From Bifidobacteriaceae bacterium (lineage in GTDB: Bacteria > Actinomycetota > Actinomycetes > Actinomycetales > Bifidobacteriaceae), in assembly GCA_022651005.1 (NCBI GenBank), contig JALCQD010000002.1:310001-374000 (forward strand): a stretch of 64,000 nucleotides of DNA, in the 5' to 3' direction. This document shows, piece after piece, positions 9,944 through 17,779 of the stretch (position 1 is the first letter of the stretch; each line of letters starts with the position of its first letter). Made by a program: the position numbers and the translations under genes. The notes under the pieces are model-generated. The model worked only from the letters and a program-made list of their open reading frames with translations, was not told the DNA's origin and made no database searches.

Positions 9944-10025
9944 GGTGGGGTGGGGGTCTTAATCCTTGACATAAGGCTTGGCCAAGCGGCCTCGAGCGGT
10001 CAAGGGTTAAGACCCCCACCCCACC
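9944..10025. repeat. 27-bp inverted repeat just upstream of sufS
   Basis: Bases 9944-9970 (starting GGTGGGGTGGGGGTCTTAA) and 9999-10025 are reverse complements over 27 bp except for one position that would be a G-U pair in RNA. The 28-base loop holds a short palindrome, CTTGGCCAAG. The right arm ends 36 bases before the sufS start codon, so a folded transcript would place a very stable G/C-rich stem close to the sufS ribosome-binding site. No T-run follows. Confidence 0.85.
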
Positions 10026-10060
10026 GCGAACGTAAGTAATTCATGGATGAGGGATGGCAC

Positions 10061-11335
10061 ATGACGGATTTTGCGGCAATCAAATCAGAGTTTCCGATTC
10101 TGAATCAAAGCATTCATGGTCATCCTCTTGTGTACCTCGACTCTGGTGCAACGGCTCAAAAGCCTCAGGCTGTTATCGATGCTGAGTCGCACTTTTACGA
10201 AACTATCAATGCTGGTGTGCACCGTGGTGCCCATGAGCTGGCGGCGCGCTCAACCGTTGCGTTCGAAGAAGCGCGCGCCAAGGTTGCCAGGCTCGTCAAT
10301 GCAAATGCGGACGAGGGGCAAGAGGAAATCGTCGTCACCGCTGGTGCAACTGCCGGTCTGAATTTACTCGCAACTGCCTTCGGCAACGCATCTCAGGGAC
10401 GCGGGGGAGACGCTGCCAAGCGTTTTTCCATCAAGCCGGGCGATGAGATTGTGGTTTCCAAGGCTGAGCACCATTCCGTGCTGCTGAGCTTCCAAGAGCT
10501 CGCTGCTCGTACTGGCGCCACACTTAAGTGGTTCGATCTCGACGAGTATGGCTCTATTCTTTCCGATACCGCAGATACGGTCATCACGCCGCGCACCAAG
10601 GTGGTTGCTATCACTGAGATCAGCAACGTCACGGGCCATATCACGGATGTGGCCCCCATCGTTGCACGGGCACACGAGGTTGGTGCCATCGTGGTGCTTG
10701 ACGTGTGCCAGTCCGTGCCTCACATTCCCGTGGACGTGAAGGCTCTCGACGTGGACTTCGCCTGCTGGAGTGGACACAAAATGTACGGCCCTACGGGAGT
10801 CGGATTCATGTACGGACGCCGCGAATTGCTCGACGCGCTACCCCCGGCAAGCTTCGGTGGATCCATGGTTGAACTTGCGTGGATGGACAAGCCGGCGCAG
10901 TACATGGAACCGCCGGCACGTTTTGAAGCCGGGACGCAGCCCGTGGCGCAGGTAGTGGCCGCCGGCGTCGCCGCCGAGTGGATGATGAATATCGGCATGG
11001 AGACCATCGCCGAACACGAGAAGACCATCACGCGTGAACTGCTCAAACTGGGCGACGTTCCCGGGGTGAAAATCCTCGGGCGTCCCGACATGGAAGATCG
11101 CATTGGAACCGTGGCTTTCGAAGTCGAGGGAGTGCATCCCCACGACGTGGGACAGTTCATTGACTCCATGGGAATCGCCATTCGAATGGGGCACCATTGC
11201 GCACAGCCGATTCATCGTCACTTTGGCTATTACGCGTCCAACCGTGCCTCTTCGGGCGTCTACAACACTCCTGAGGACGCCAAGGCACTCGTTGATGCCG
11301 TGTCTCAGGTACGAGGCTACTTCCTCGGTAAGTAA
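10061..11335 (+). CDS. sufS: Cysteine desulfurase SufS (SufU-dependent type)
   Basis: PLP enzyme that takes sulfur from cysteine and passes it as persulfide to SufU. The PLP Lys is in CWSGHKMYGPTGVGF, and the catalytic Cys is in RMGHHCAQP near the C-terminus, the RxGxxC arrangement of group II desulfurases. The protein has about 424 residues, typical of SufS. ATG 10061 (MTDFAAIKSEFPIL) is preferred to ATG 10043 because GAGGG lies about 8 bases upstream and the family starts close to this segment. It is separated from sufBDC by inverted repeats and from its usual partner sufU by about 5 kb. Confidence 0.95.
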   Translation: MTDFAAIKSEFPILNQSIHGHPLVYLDSGATAQKPQAVIDAESHFYETINAGVHRGAHELAARSTVAFEEARAKVARLVNANADEGQEEIVVTAGATAGLNLLATAFGNASQGRGGDAAKRFSIKPGDEIVVSKAEHHSVLLSFQELAARTGATLKWFDLDEYGSILSDTADTVITPRTKVVAITEISNVTGHITDVAPIVARAHEVGAIVVLDVCQSVPHIPVDVKALDVDFACWSGHKMYGPTGVGFMYGRRELLDALPPASFGGSMVELAWMDKPAQYMEPPARFEAGTQPVAQVVAAGVAAEWMMNIGMETIAEHEKTITRELLKLGDVPGVKILGRPDMEDRIGTVAFEVEGVHPHDVGQFIDSMGIAIRMGHHCAQPIHRHFGYYASNRASSGVYNTPEDAKALVDAVSQVRGYFLGK

Positions 11336-11356
11336 GTGACGTCACCGCAACTTCTA

Positions 11357-11391
11357 TTCGCACTCGATGCTCAGAAGGTGTCGAGTGCGAA
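11357..11391. terminator. Hairpin downstream of sufS
   Basis: TTCGCACTCGA (11357-11367) and TCGAGTGCGAA (11381-11391) form a perfect 11-bp stem with a 13-base loop, 21 bases after the sufS stop. No U-run follows, so it may be a weak or factor-assisted terminator. It suggests sufS transcription ends before the 2-hydroxyacid dehydrogenase gene. Confidence 0.5.
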
Positions 11392-11486
11392 ATACGCACT
11401 GGGACAGAAGAGTGCGGGCAATTGATATCGAGATTGCGTCAGCTGCTAAGATTCTCGCAAAGACGGCGAGATCCTAGGAGGCTGCC

Positions 11487-12434
11487 ATGGCAAAGATAGT
11501 GGTGCTCAACGGCGATGTTGTCAACTATGACGGTCTTATTGATTGGTCTCGGCTGGGTGACGACGTTGCGGTGTATGGAACAACGCTGACATCCCAAATT
11601 CTTGAACGTGTGCGTGACGCCACGGTAGTAGTCACAAAAGAGATGCCGCTTCCGGGAAACATCGTGCGGCAGTTTCCAGACAGTGTCAGGCTTGTAGTAG
11701 AGGCTGGAACAGGCTACAACAACCATGATCTTGAAGCGCTCGAAGACCGGGGAATTGTTCTGTGCAATGTTCCCGCGTACTCGACACAACGCGTTGCGCA
11801 TACAGCCATCATGCTGATGCTGAATCTTGCCAGTTCCATGCAGGTCCAGATGGCGATGCTGGCCTACGGCGATCACAGGAACTTCACGGAGCACCTGATG
11901 GTGCCTCACGAGGAGCTCAATGGGAAAACGCTTGGCGTCATTGGCTTTGGCCATATTGGGAAGGCCGTCATTGCAGTCGCACGGGCGATGGAGATGAATA
12001 TCCTCGTGGCGACGCGAACTCCGCGGAGCGATCGTGACGGAATTCGTTTCACCACGCAAGAGAATCTTTTGACGAAGAGCGATGTTGTGTCGCTGCACGT
12101 GCCGCTCACGCCTCAGACCCACCATCTCATGAATGCCACGACTTTTGCGATGATGAAGCCGGGCGCCTTCCTCATCAACACCGCACGTGGCGGGTTGGTG
12201 GATGAGGACGCGCTCATAGAGGCTTTACGCAACCATGAGATTGCAGGAGCCGGCCTCGATGTTCAAGAACACGAGCCGCTGGCAGATGACAGCCCCTTGT
12301 TCGGGATGAGCAATGTCATTGTGACGCCACATATTGGGTGGCGCGGCCTCGAGACACGACAACGGCTGGTGGGTGTTGTGGCCGACGATATCGTAGCCTT
12401 TGTCTCGGGGCAGCCGAAGAACCAAGTGAATTGA
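11487..12434 (+). CDS. D-2-hydroxyacid dehydrogenase (hydroxypyruvate/glyoxylate reductase-like)
   Basis: NAD(P)-dependent reductase of 2-keto acids with 315 residues. The Rossmann motif GVIGFGHIGKAV lies in the middle, followed by the substrate Arg in NTARGGLVDEDAL, the Glu in VQEHEPL and the catalytic His in VTPHIGW. The catalytic-domain part VEAGTGYNNHDLEAL is typical of the SerA/GyaR group, but there is no ACT domain, so it is not a complete SerA. The Shine-Dalgarno AGGAGG at 11475-11480 fits ATG 11487. Its role may be hydroxypyruvate reduction to glycerate; a glycerate kinase gene is 18 kb away. The substrate cannot be read from sequence. It interrupts the sufS-sufU order. Confidence 0.85.
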   Translation: MAKIVVLNGDVVNYDGLIDWSRLGDDVAVYGTTLTSQILERVRDATVVVTKEMPLPGNIVRQFPDSVRLVVEAGTGYNNHDLEALEDRGIVLCNVPAYSTQRVAHTAIMLMLNLASSMQVQMAMLAYGDHRNFTEHLMVPHEELNGKTLGVIGFGHIGKAVIAVARAMEMNILVATRTPRSDRDGIRFTTQENLLTKSDVVSLHVPLTPQTHHLMNATTFAMMKPGAFLINTARGGLVDEDALIEALRNHEIAGAGLDVQEHEPLADDSPLFGMSNVIVTPHIGWRGLETRQRLVGVVADDIVAFVSGQPKNQVN

Positions 12435-12441
12435 GTTGTGG

Positions 12442-13869
12442 CTATTCCTCGTTGATCTTCATCGAGGGCTTCACCGTGAAGCTGATGATTGCAATCACCA
12501 CGCAGAGCACAAACCCAAGAATGAAGTAGTTGTGCGTGCCGGTGATGATCTGGGATACGGTCTGTGTGGCCGAGCCGCCCGTGTAGGCGCCAGCACCGGA
12601 CGCCATGGCCACGAATACGGACGCAATGGCGGTTCCGAGCGAACCTGCGTACTGCTGCAGAGTGTTGAACGAGGCGTTGCCGTCACCGATGTTTCTCACG
12701 TCAAGCTGTTGAAGGCCAAACGTCAATGCGTTGTTGAAGATGAATGCGAAGCCTGCCATGTAGCTCACGTAGAACAACAGCATGCCAATGACGCTCAGTG
12801 ACGAGGTGAACACCATGAAGTACACGGTAGAAATGATGAGCAGCGCACTTCCGATGAGGAAGAGGGTGCGCGCGTTATCGGGACGCAGCTGACGACCCAC
12901 GAAGGGCAGCAAGATTGCAGACACAAGGCTGCCGGCGAGCAGAATGAGGCCGGAGACCGACACGGACTGGTGGCTCACCAACTGCGCGTACGTCGGCAGG
13001 AGGAAATTCATGCCGAGCTGTACGAACTGCACGAGGAAGTAGATTGCCAGAGGCTTTATAAAACCGGAAATCTTGAAAATCTTCAAGTCAATCAGCTTGT
13101 GTTCCGAACGTGACGTGGCGAGGCCGAATGCTACGAAGCAGACGATGGCGACGAGGAAAGGCCCCCAGCTCAGGACTGAGGCGAACCCCTGGGTGCTGAT
13201 GTTGTTGAAGCCCAGCAGCAATGTGGTGAGACCAATAACGACTAGCAGGAACTGCACGAGTGGGAACGGAATATGCTGCGTGGGGTGTGGCTGCTCAATG
13301 GTTTTGAGTGCGATGAGCCACATGACAATGCCAACGGGAAGCACGAACCAGAAAATCATGGGCCAGGAGAGCGTTTGCGTCACCAGGCCGCCGTAAGTGG
13401 GGCCTAGCGATGGCGCAAAAGCGACGACCATTCCGCCCGTTCCCACATACGTGGCCTGCAGAGCGAACGGAATGCGTTGCATGATGACTCCGAAGAGGAG
13501 CGGCATCGCGATGCCTGTGGAGACTCCTTGAATCACTCGGCCGGTCAGCAAAACGGGAAGACTGGGGGAGAGAGCGCAAATAAGGTCACCCACAATGAAG
13601 AGCGCGCCGCCCCAGAAAGCCAGAGTGCGGAAACTGAAGCGCGCCTCGAGAAAGGCCGCGATGACCATGGTTGCAGCCACCACGAGCAGGTAGGCCGTGG
13701 TCACCCACTGCACTGCTGCCAAGCTCGTGCCGAATTGCTTCATGAGGGTGGGAAACGTGACGTTCATTGACGTTTCGACCAGCACGCCGCAGAAGGCGAG
13801 GCCAGCAGTGCCCAGCACGGACAGTTTGGTGCGAGTAGAGACCTTTGGATGAGACATTGATTTTTCCAC
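12442..13869 (-). CDS. MFS drug/multi-solute exporter, DHA2 (EmrB/QacA) type
   Basis: A major facilitator protein of about 475 residues, largely made of hydrophobic helices, likely a proton-driven exporter. The region LLTGRVIQGVSTGIAMPLLFG matches the DHA2 motif that contains the conserved Arg and Gly residues, and LGPTYGG matches motif C (GPxxGG). GTG 13869 is chosen because AGGAAGG lies 5 bases upstream; the ATG at 13857 (MSHPKVS) has only a weak site, and longer extensions are not membrane-like. It is convergent with the dehydrogenase gene (7 bases apart) and is followed upstream by an ABC operon on the same strand. The substrate is unknown. Confidence 0.85.
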   Translation of the reverse strand: MEKSMSHPKVSTRTKLSVLGTAGLAFCGVLVETSMNVTFPTLMKQFGTSLAAVQWVTTAYLLVVAATMVIAAFLEARFSFRTLAFWGGALFIVGDLICALSPSLPVLLTGRVIQGVSTGIAMPLLFGVIMQRIPFALQATYVGTGGMVVAFAPSLGPTYGGLVTQTLSWPMIFWFVLPVGIVMWLIALKTIEQPHPTQHIPFPLVQFLLVVIGLTTLLLGFNNISTQGFASVLSWGPFLVAIVCFVAFGLATSRSEHKLIDLKIFKISGFIKPLAIYFLVQFVQLGMNFLLPTYAQLVSHQSVSVSGLILLAGSLVSAILLPFVGRQLRPDNARTLFLIGSALLIISTVYFMVFTSSLSVIGMLLFYVSYMAGFAFIFNNALTFGLQQLDVRNIGDGNASFNTLQQYAGSLGTAIASVFVAMASGAGAYTGGSATQTVSQIITGTHNYFILGFVLCVVIAIISFTVKPSMKINEE

Positions 13870-14012
13870 AAAAACCTTCCTAGCCAAGTTGGATGCCTCC
13901 GCGAGACGCGAAAGTACTGACCCTTGGAATTGGAGGTTTAGAGAAACACGGATTCCTACAGTGCAGACCGAAATTATGTGCACGCAACTTAACGATTGAT
14001 TGACCGAAGGTG

Positions 14013-14056
14013 AATATAGCATCTTAGCCTCGACTTTGAGACTAGGGTGCTATATT
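14013..14056 (-). terminator. Hairpin after the ABC permease gene
   Basis: Bases 14013-14027 and 14042-14056 pair over 15 positions (nine Watson-Crick pairs of AATATAGCA/TGCTATATT, then mixed pairs with G-U) around a 14-base loop. It lies 34 bases past the stop of the minus-strand ABC permease. A clear U-run is lacking. It probably ends or stabilises the ytrA-like operon transcript. Confidence 0.5.
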
Positions 14057-14089
14057 TCGGTGCGTGTCGCTGGGGAGCGAGGCGAGCGG

Positions 14090-14944
14090 CTATGCGTTCA
14101 CGCGTTTGATTTCGCGGCGTCGGTTGAGTAGGAAGGTGATTCCGAAGAACACAGTTGTCAGCGCGAGCATGGTTCCGATGATGGGACCGGCATGAAAGTA
14201 AGGGAAGTCCACGCCAGCAATGGTGCGGAAGAATGTACCGAATTGCGCGCGCACCTCTCCCGTGAGCAAATAGTTGTGTATTGCGACGATAGCGAAAGGC
14301 ACTGCGACACAACACGCCGCCAGAACGAGTCTCCCGACAGTTTCTAGTCGATCGAACAAGAGACTGAAAAGAACACCAAGGGCTGACATCATAAAGATGA
14401 GGAAGAAAGTTAGCACGAAAATCATGCCGTAGTGGTCACTCGCCATGTAGTGACTCATGATGAATTCTCCGTCTGCATATATTCCCACGCCCAGGAGCTG
14501 GAGTCGTACATTGCTCCCTGAAATCACTATGAAGGGCAAGGACCATTCGAGAAATGTTGTGAGCGCGGCGATGGTCAGGCTGCTGATGAAGGATTTCGCC
14601 ACGGCGATGGAAAAGATTCGGGTACGTGAAAAGCCGAATTGCACCAAGAGTTTGAAATCCTTGTTAAGTACCATTGCCGAGGTAATGATGGCATAGATCG
14701 CCGTTGCAATGATGATATCAGTGGTTCCAGTGTGGTCGTCTGGCACAGCGGCGAGCAGGATGATCATGGGTAGAAGCCAAGCACACGCAAGATAAATCCC
14801 GTAGAAAATCCCCATACTCATCAGCTGGTTTCGCATTCCGTGCAGGAGGAGTGCTCCGTAAGCCCGCAGTGGTGACGCAGGTGAAGAGTGATGGGCGCCT
14901 ACCGTTGAGCCAGGAGCGGCAGTTACGTTTGTTACGGAGGTCAT
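14090..14944 (-). CDS. ABC transporter permease (YtrC/D-like)
   Basis: A 284-residue integral membrane protein with about six hydrophobic helices and no nucleotide-binding motif. It overlaps the end of the ATPase gene by 4 bases (ATGA), so the two are translationally coupled and should form one transporter. The set GntR regulator-ATPase-permease resembles YtrA-type operons of Firmicutes and Actinobacteria, which respond to cell-envelope-active antibiotics. A segment LVQFGFSRTRIFSIAVAKSF is typical of ABC-2-like permeases. The cargo is not identifiable from sequence. Confidence 0.75.
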   Translation of the reverse strand: MTSVTNVTAAPGSTVGAHHSSPASPLRAYGALLLHGMRNQLMSMGIFYGIYLACAWLLPMIILLAAVPDDHTGTTDIIIATAIYAIITSAMVLNKDFKLLVQFGFSRTRIFSIAVAKSFISSLTIAALTTFLEWSLPFIVISGSNVRLQLLGVGIYADGEFIMSHYMASDHYGMIFVLTFFLIFMMSALGVLFSLLFDRLETVGRLVLAACCVAVPFAIVAIHNYLLTGEVRAQFGTFFRTIAGVDFPYFHAGPIIGTMLALTTVFFGITFLLNRRREIKRVNA

Positions 14945-15858
14945 CGTGCGTTCTCCTTTAGTGAAGTGGCGAGAAGTGCATTGGAATGGTGCTGTGTTGT
15001 CTGACGCTGGGTGAGGTGGATGAAGTAATCCTGTAATCCCAAGGGTTCGATGGAGATACCGGCAGGAATGCCGGCAGCGTCAGGAATCGTTCCCTGTACA
15101 TATGCGGTCGTATGACCGGTGATTGTTTTGGTTGCAAGGACGTCCAGTCCCGAGGTCGTAACAAAAGCGTTAACGGCAGTCGTCTCGCCCGATGCCGCGT
15201 GCCCGGCATGCGCCAGGGTGTCCGCATCGTTGACAGTGATAATGCGACCGTGGTCGATAATCACAACGTTTTCAACTAGGGTGGCAATTTCCTCGATGAG
15301 GTGCGTGGAAATGACGATGGTGCGTGGTCTCTCGACGAACGTTTCCATGAGCCTCGTGTAGAACAGATCGCGGTGATTGGCGTCGAGACCAAGGACGGGT
15401 TCGTCGAGGAACACATAATCTACCGGTACGCACATGGCGGCTACGAGTTTGGCGATGGTGCGGTAGCCAGTGGAAAGCTTTTTGAACTGTGAATCAACCG
15501 GCAGCTCGAAGTCGGCGACGAGCTTGTCGGCAAGTTCCCAATCGAAATCGCCATACACGGCGTCGGAGAGAGTGAAGATCTCTTTCACCTTCATCGACCC
15601 CGGAAACATGTTGTCTTCGCTCATGAGGTACATGTGTCGCAGAACCGTGGAGTCGTCCTGAGCCTTTTCTCCGTCGAGGGTGACAGAACCGGTGCTTGCA
15701 AAGATGCGATTGCTGATGATGTTCAACAGCGTGGACTTGCCGGCGCCGTTATTACCTAGCAGGGCATAGATGGTATCGGGCTGGAACTCGAGGCTTACGT
15801 CGTCAAGTGCCGCTTTCCTCTTGTACTTTTTTGTAAGGTGTGTGGTTTTCAAAGTCAT
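14941..15858 (-). CDS. ABC transporter ATP-binding protein (YtrB-like)
   Basis: A 305-residue ABC ATPase. Walker A is GNNGAGKST near residue 35, Walker B is YVFLDEPVLGLD, and the H-loop is ISTHLIEEI. The signature region is LSTGYRTIAKL in place of the standard LSGGQ, a variant often seen in YtrB/YhcG-type ATPases. A C-terminal part of about 90 residues follows the ATPase core. The start overlaps the GntR stop by 4 bases and its stop overlaps the permease start, so the three genes form one unit. Likely function is export or detoxification under GntR control. Confidence 0.87.
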   Translation of the reverse strand: MTLKTTHLTKKYKRKAALDDVSLEFQPDTIYALLGNNGAGKSTLLNIISNRIFASTGSVTLDGEKAQDDSTVLRHMYLMSEDNMFPGSMKVKEIFTLSDAVYGDFDWELADKLVADFELPVDSQFKKLSTGYRTIAKLVAAMCVPVDYVFLDEPVLGLDANHRDLFYTRLMETFVERPRTIVISTHLIEEIATLVENVVIIDHGRIITVNDADTLAHAGHAASGETTAVNAFVTTSGLDVLATKTITGHTTAYVQGTIPDAAGIPAGISIEPLGLQDYFIHLTQRQTTQHHSNALLATSLKENAR

Positions 15859-16220
15859 TGGAAGCTTCCTTTGATCATGTCGATCAACTGGGTTTGTGTA
15901 ATGCCGAGATTCCTTGCCTCGTCAACGAGGGTGGTGACTTGGTCATGGAGGAGGGAACCGCGGCGCTCGCTGGTCAGTTTCTGCTGGGCGCCGAGAGTCA
16001 CGAACATGCCGATTCCGCGTCTCTTTTCGAGATAGCCCTTGCTCACCAGCAGATTCATGCCTTTAAGAACGGTTGCCGGGTTGATTTTGTATGTGGCAGA
16101 GATCTCGGTGGTCGAGGGAACTTGCTCGTTCTCCTTCACTGCGGCGGTGAGAATGAGGTCCTCGATCTGGTCGGCCACTTGCTGGAACAGGGGGCGTGGG
16201 TCTGTGTCCGAAAAGTTCAT
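15855..16220 (-). CDS. GntR-family regulator, YtrA subfamily
   Basis: A short 121-residue repressor with only the winged-helix DNA-binding domain and a small C-terminal tail, as in the YtrA subfamily. Family landmarks are RPLFQQVADQIEDLI, VPSTTEISATYKINPATVLKGMNLLVSKGYLEKRRGIGMFV. It heads the operon with the ATPase and permease and probably represses it. A palindrome at 16256-16279 lies just upstream. The ATG at 16220 is poorly placed for the AAGGAG at 16235-16240, which instead is ideal for a three-codon reading frame (16228-16217) whose stop overlaps this start, so reinitiation is possible. Confidence 0.88.
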   Translation of the reverse strand: MNFSDTDPRPLFQQVADQIEDLILTAAVKENEQVPSTTEISATYKINPATVLKGMNLLVSKGYLEKRRGIGMFVTLGAQQKLTSERRGSLLHDQVTTLVDEARNLGITQTQLIDMIKGSFQ

Positions 16221-16255
16221 AGTGACATCGTATTCTCCTTCATCGTCATCTCGTT

Positions 16256-16279
16256 GGTTAGTTGCTCAAGTAACTAACC
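16256..16279. promoter_or_regulatory. Palindromic operator candidate for the GntR/ABC operon
   Basis: GGTTAGTT (16256-16263) and AACTAACC (16272-16279) are perfect inverted repeats around GCTCAAGT, with a wider match of 10 of 10 positions but one mismatch (GTTGC versus GTTAC). It lies 36-59 bases upstream of the regulator start on the minus strand. Small GntR/YtrA regulators typically bind such dyads in their own promoter. This is an inference from position and symmetry. Confidence 0.6.
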
Positions 16280-16383
16280 GTGTAAGTACGATATCACACT
16301 TTGTCCCAATCACTCTCTGTGACAATCGCTTATGAGCAATCCGGTGTAGATTTCTCTGCTTGAGAACTTCGCTCGACACCCTT

Positions 16384-16398
16384 GCGCTCCCGGAGCGC
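16384..16398. promoter_or_regulatory. 15-bp GC palindrome upstream of sufU
   Basis: GCGCTCC-C-GGAGCGC is a perfect dyad 72-86 bases upstream of the sufU start, in the divergent region between sufU and the GntR operon. It could be an operator or a short transcript hairpin. Nothing else identifies it. Confidence 0.3.
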
Positions 16399-16469
16399 GG
16401 AGGCAACAATAGACACAGCAACCGCGTGGGCAGCACGCTAGAGATTTCGAGAATGGATGGGGCTTGGGA

Positions 16470-17150
16470 ATGGCCGATTATGGGCTTGCTGGCGATGATC
16501 TTGAACAGATGTATCAGGAGTTCATACTCGAAGCCTCGCGTGATCCTCACGGCAAGGCCGATTTTGCGCAGGATGTGTCTGTCGAGAACGGTGGCAGCAG
16601 TGATTCCGGCATCGTTGGCGCTGACGGCGTGATAGATGCAGACAAGCGTGATGCGAATCATGCCGAGCTCGCACATTCCGTGCGTGCAGAGGCAAGTGCT
16701 GCGCAGGCGCACGAGGCGTGCATCATGGCGCAGTCACATCAGTTCAATCCCACGTGCGGTGATGAGGTGACGGTTCGCGTCAACCTCACCGATGGCACGG
16801 ATGGCAACCCGAATACTATTGAGTCTCTCGTATGGGATGGGCACGGTTGCTCTATTTCTCAGGCAAGTCTGTCCGTGATGACGGACATGGTCGAAGGCAA
16901 AACCGTCGACGAATTCACCGATCTTTCCGACACCTTCCACAAGCTTATGAACTCGCGTGGCAAAGGTCTTGACGACGAGGCCGCCGAAGACAAGCTGGAT
17001 GATGCCATGGCGTTCCAGGGAGTGTCGAAATATCCGATGCGTATTAAGTGCGCTCTGCTGGGATGGGCGGCAGTCAAAGATTCCATCGCGCAGGCACTCA
17101 CCCGAATGCCTACGAATACAGCAGCTACCTCAGTGACAAAGGAGGCATGA
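16470..17150 (+). CDS. sufU: Iron-sulfur sulfur-acceptor protein SufU, with an internal extension
   Basis: Zinc-binding sulfur acceptor for SufS. The three conserved Cys of SufU are present in FNPTCGDEVTV, WDGHGCSISQAS and RIKCALLGW, together with the Asp after the first Cys (CGD). The N-terminal LEQMYQEFILEASRDPHGK is canonical, but about 55-60 extra residues (Ala, Asp, His rich) lie between this helix and FNPTCGD, giving 226 residues against about 145 in Bacillus subtilis. ATG 16470 is chosen over TTG 16464. It overlaps the DUF59 gene. Normally sufU directly follows sufS; here about 5.1 kb of other genes separate them. Confidence 0.93.
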   Translation: MADYGLAGDDLEQMYQEFILEASRDPHGKADFAQDVSVENGGSSDSGIVGADGVIDADKRDANHAELAHSVRAEASAAQAHEACIMAQSHQFNPTCGDEVTVRVNLTDGTDGNPNTIESLVWDGHGCSISQASLSVMTDMVEGKTVDEFTDLSDTFHKLMNSRGKGLDDEAAEDKLDDAMAFQGVSKYPMRIKCALLGWAAVKDSIAQALTRMPTNTAATSVTKEA

Positions 17151-17713
17151 TGTCGAATACGGATTCTCTGGTTCCCGGACCTAGCTATTCGATTCTGGAC
17201 GCAGTGATGAAAGAGGTGCCGGACGAAGGTCTGGCCCGCAAAGTCATCTCGAACCCTACGTTGGCAGGCACCATCGGCCATCAGGGCGAGGCGAGCGGTG
17301 AAACGAACAGCGCTAATGGTTCTGCGCCGTCTGTCGCCGATTCAGCGAACGCTGGCCCCGCGGCTCCTACGAGCATCGCCATCACTGCGGTGGACGATAT
17401 CGGGCGGGCCACGGCGGAAGACATCATGGAGGCCATGCATCAGGTCATCGATCCTGAGCTTGGCATCGACGTGGTGGATCTCGGCCTCGTGTATGGCATC
17501 GAAATCGATGAGCTCAACCGTGCAATTCTCACTATGACGCTCACTACGCCTGCCTGCCCGTTGACGGACCTCTTGGAGGACGAGACGGCGAGCGTTCTCG
17601 CCGGACTCGTTGAAGAGTTCCGCATCGATTGGGTCTGGACCCCACCGTGGTCCATGGACATGATCACGCCCGAAGGCCGCGAACAGCTCAACGCCATCGG
17701 ATACAACTTCTAG
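17150..17713 (+). CDS. DUF59 / PaaD-like Fe-S assembly protein (SufT-like)
   Basis: A 188-residue protein whose C-terminal ~100 residues are a DUF59 (MIP18-like) domain: EDIMEAMHQVIDPELGIDVVDLGLVYGI, then TMTLTTPACPLTDLLED with the conserved Cys, and VWTPPWSMDMITPEGREQL. The family assists Fe-S cluster maturation or delivery, and members at the end of suf operons are widespread in Actinobacteria. The N-terminal ~80 residues are low-complexity (Ser, Ala, Asn, Gly) and unlike the compact family. ATG 17150 touches the sufU stop; GGAGG at 17141-17145 serves it (ATG 17147 is too close). The gene ends at a strong hairpin. Confidence 0.88.
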   Translation: MSNTDSLVPGPSYSILDAVMKEVPDEGLARKVISNPTLAGTIGHQGEASGETNSANGSAPSVADSANAGPAAPTSIAITAVDDIGRATAEDIMEAMHQVIDPELGIDVVDLGLVYGIEIDELNRAILTMTLTTPACPLTDLLEDETASVLAGLVEEFRIDWVWTPPWSMDMITPEGREQLNAIGYNF

Positions 17714-17779
17714 TCTGCCCTGAGTGCCTGCTTGCCACGCAAGGTAGTGAATCACGCAGGTGCACGACGTGGAAAACCA

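Noticed and set aside
9972-10020. tRNA-like segment (GGCCAAGCGG and GGGTTAAGACCC) in the loop and right arm before sufS
   Set aside because: The D-arm-like and T-arm-like pieces cannot be joined to an acceptor stem or anticodon arm; the T-arm resemblance comes from the inverted repeat itself.
9691-10025. Insertion sequence or MITE
   Set aside because: No transposase, no target-site duplication visible at either repeat; only symmetry supports it.
11336-11345. Perfect 10-bp palindrome GTGACGTCAC just after the sufS stop codon
   Set aside because: Short and expected by chance at this composition; no promoter or gene start next to it.
12442-14022. Longer MFS frame starting at 14022
   Set aside because: The first ~50 residues are not hydrophobic or family-like, and a strong Shine-Dalgarno sits before GTG 13869.
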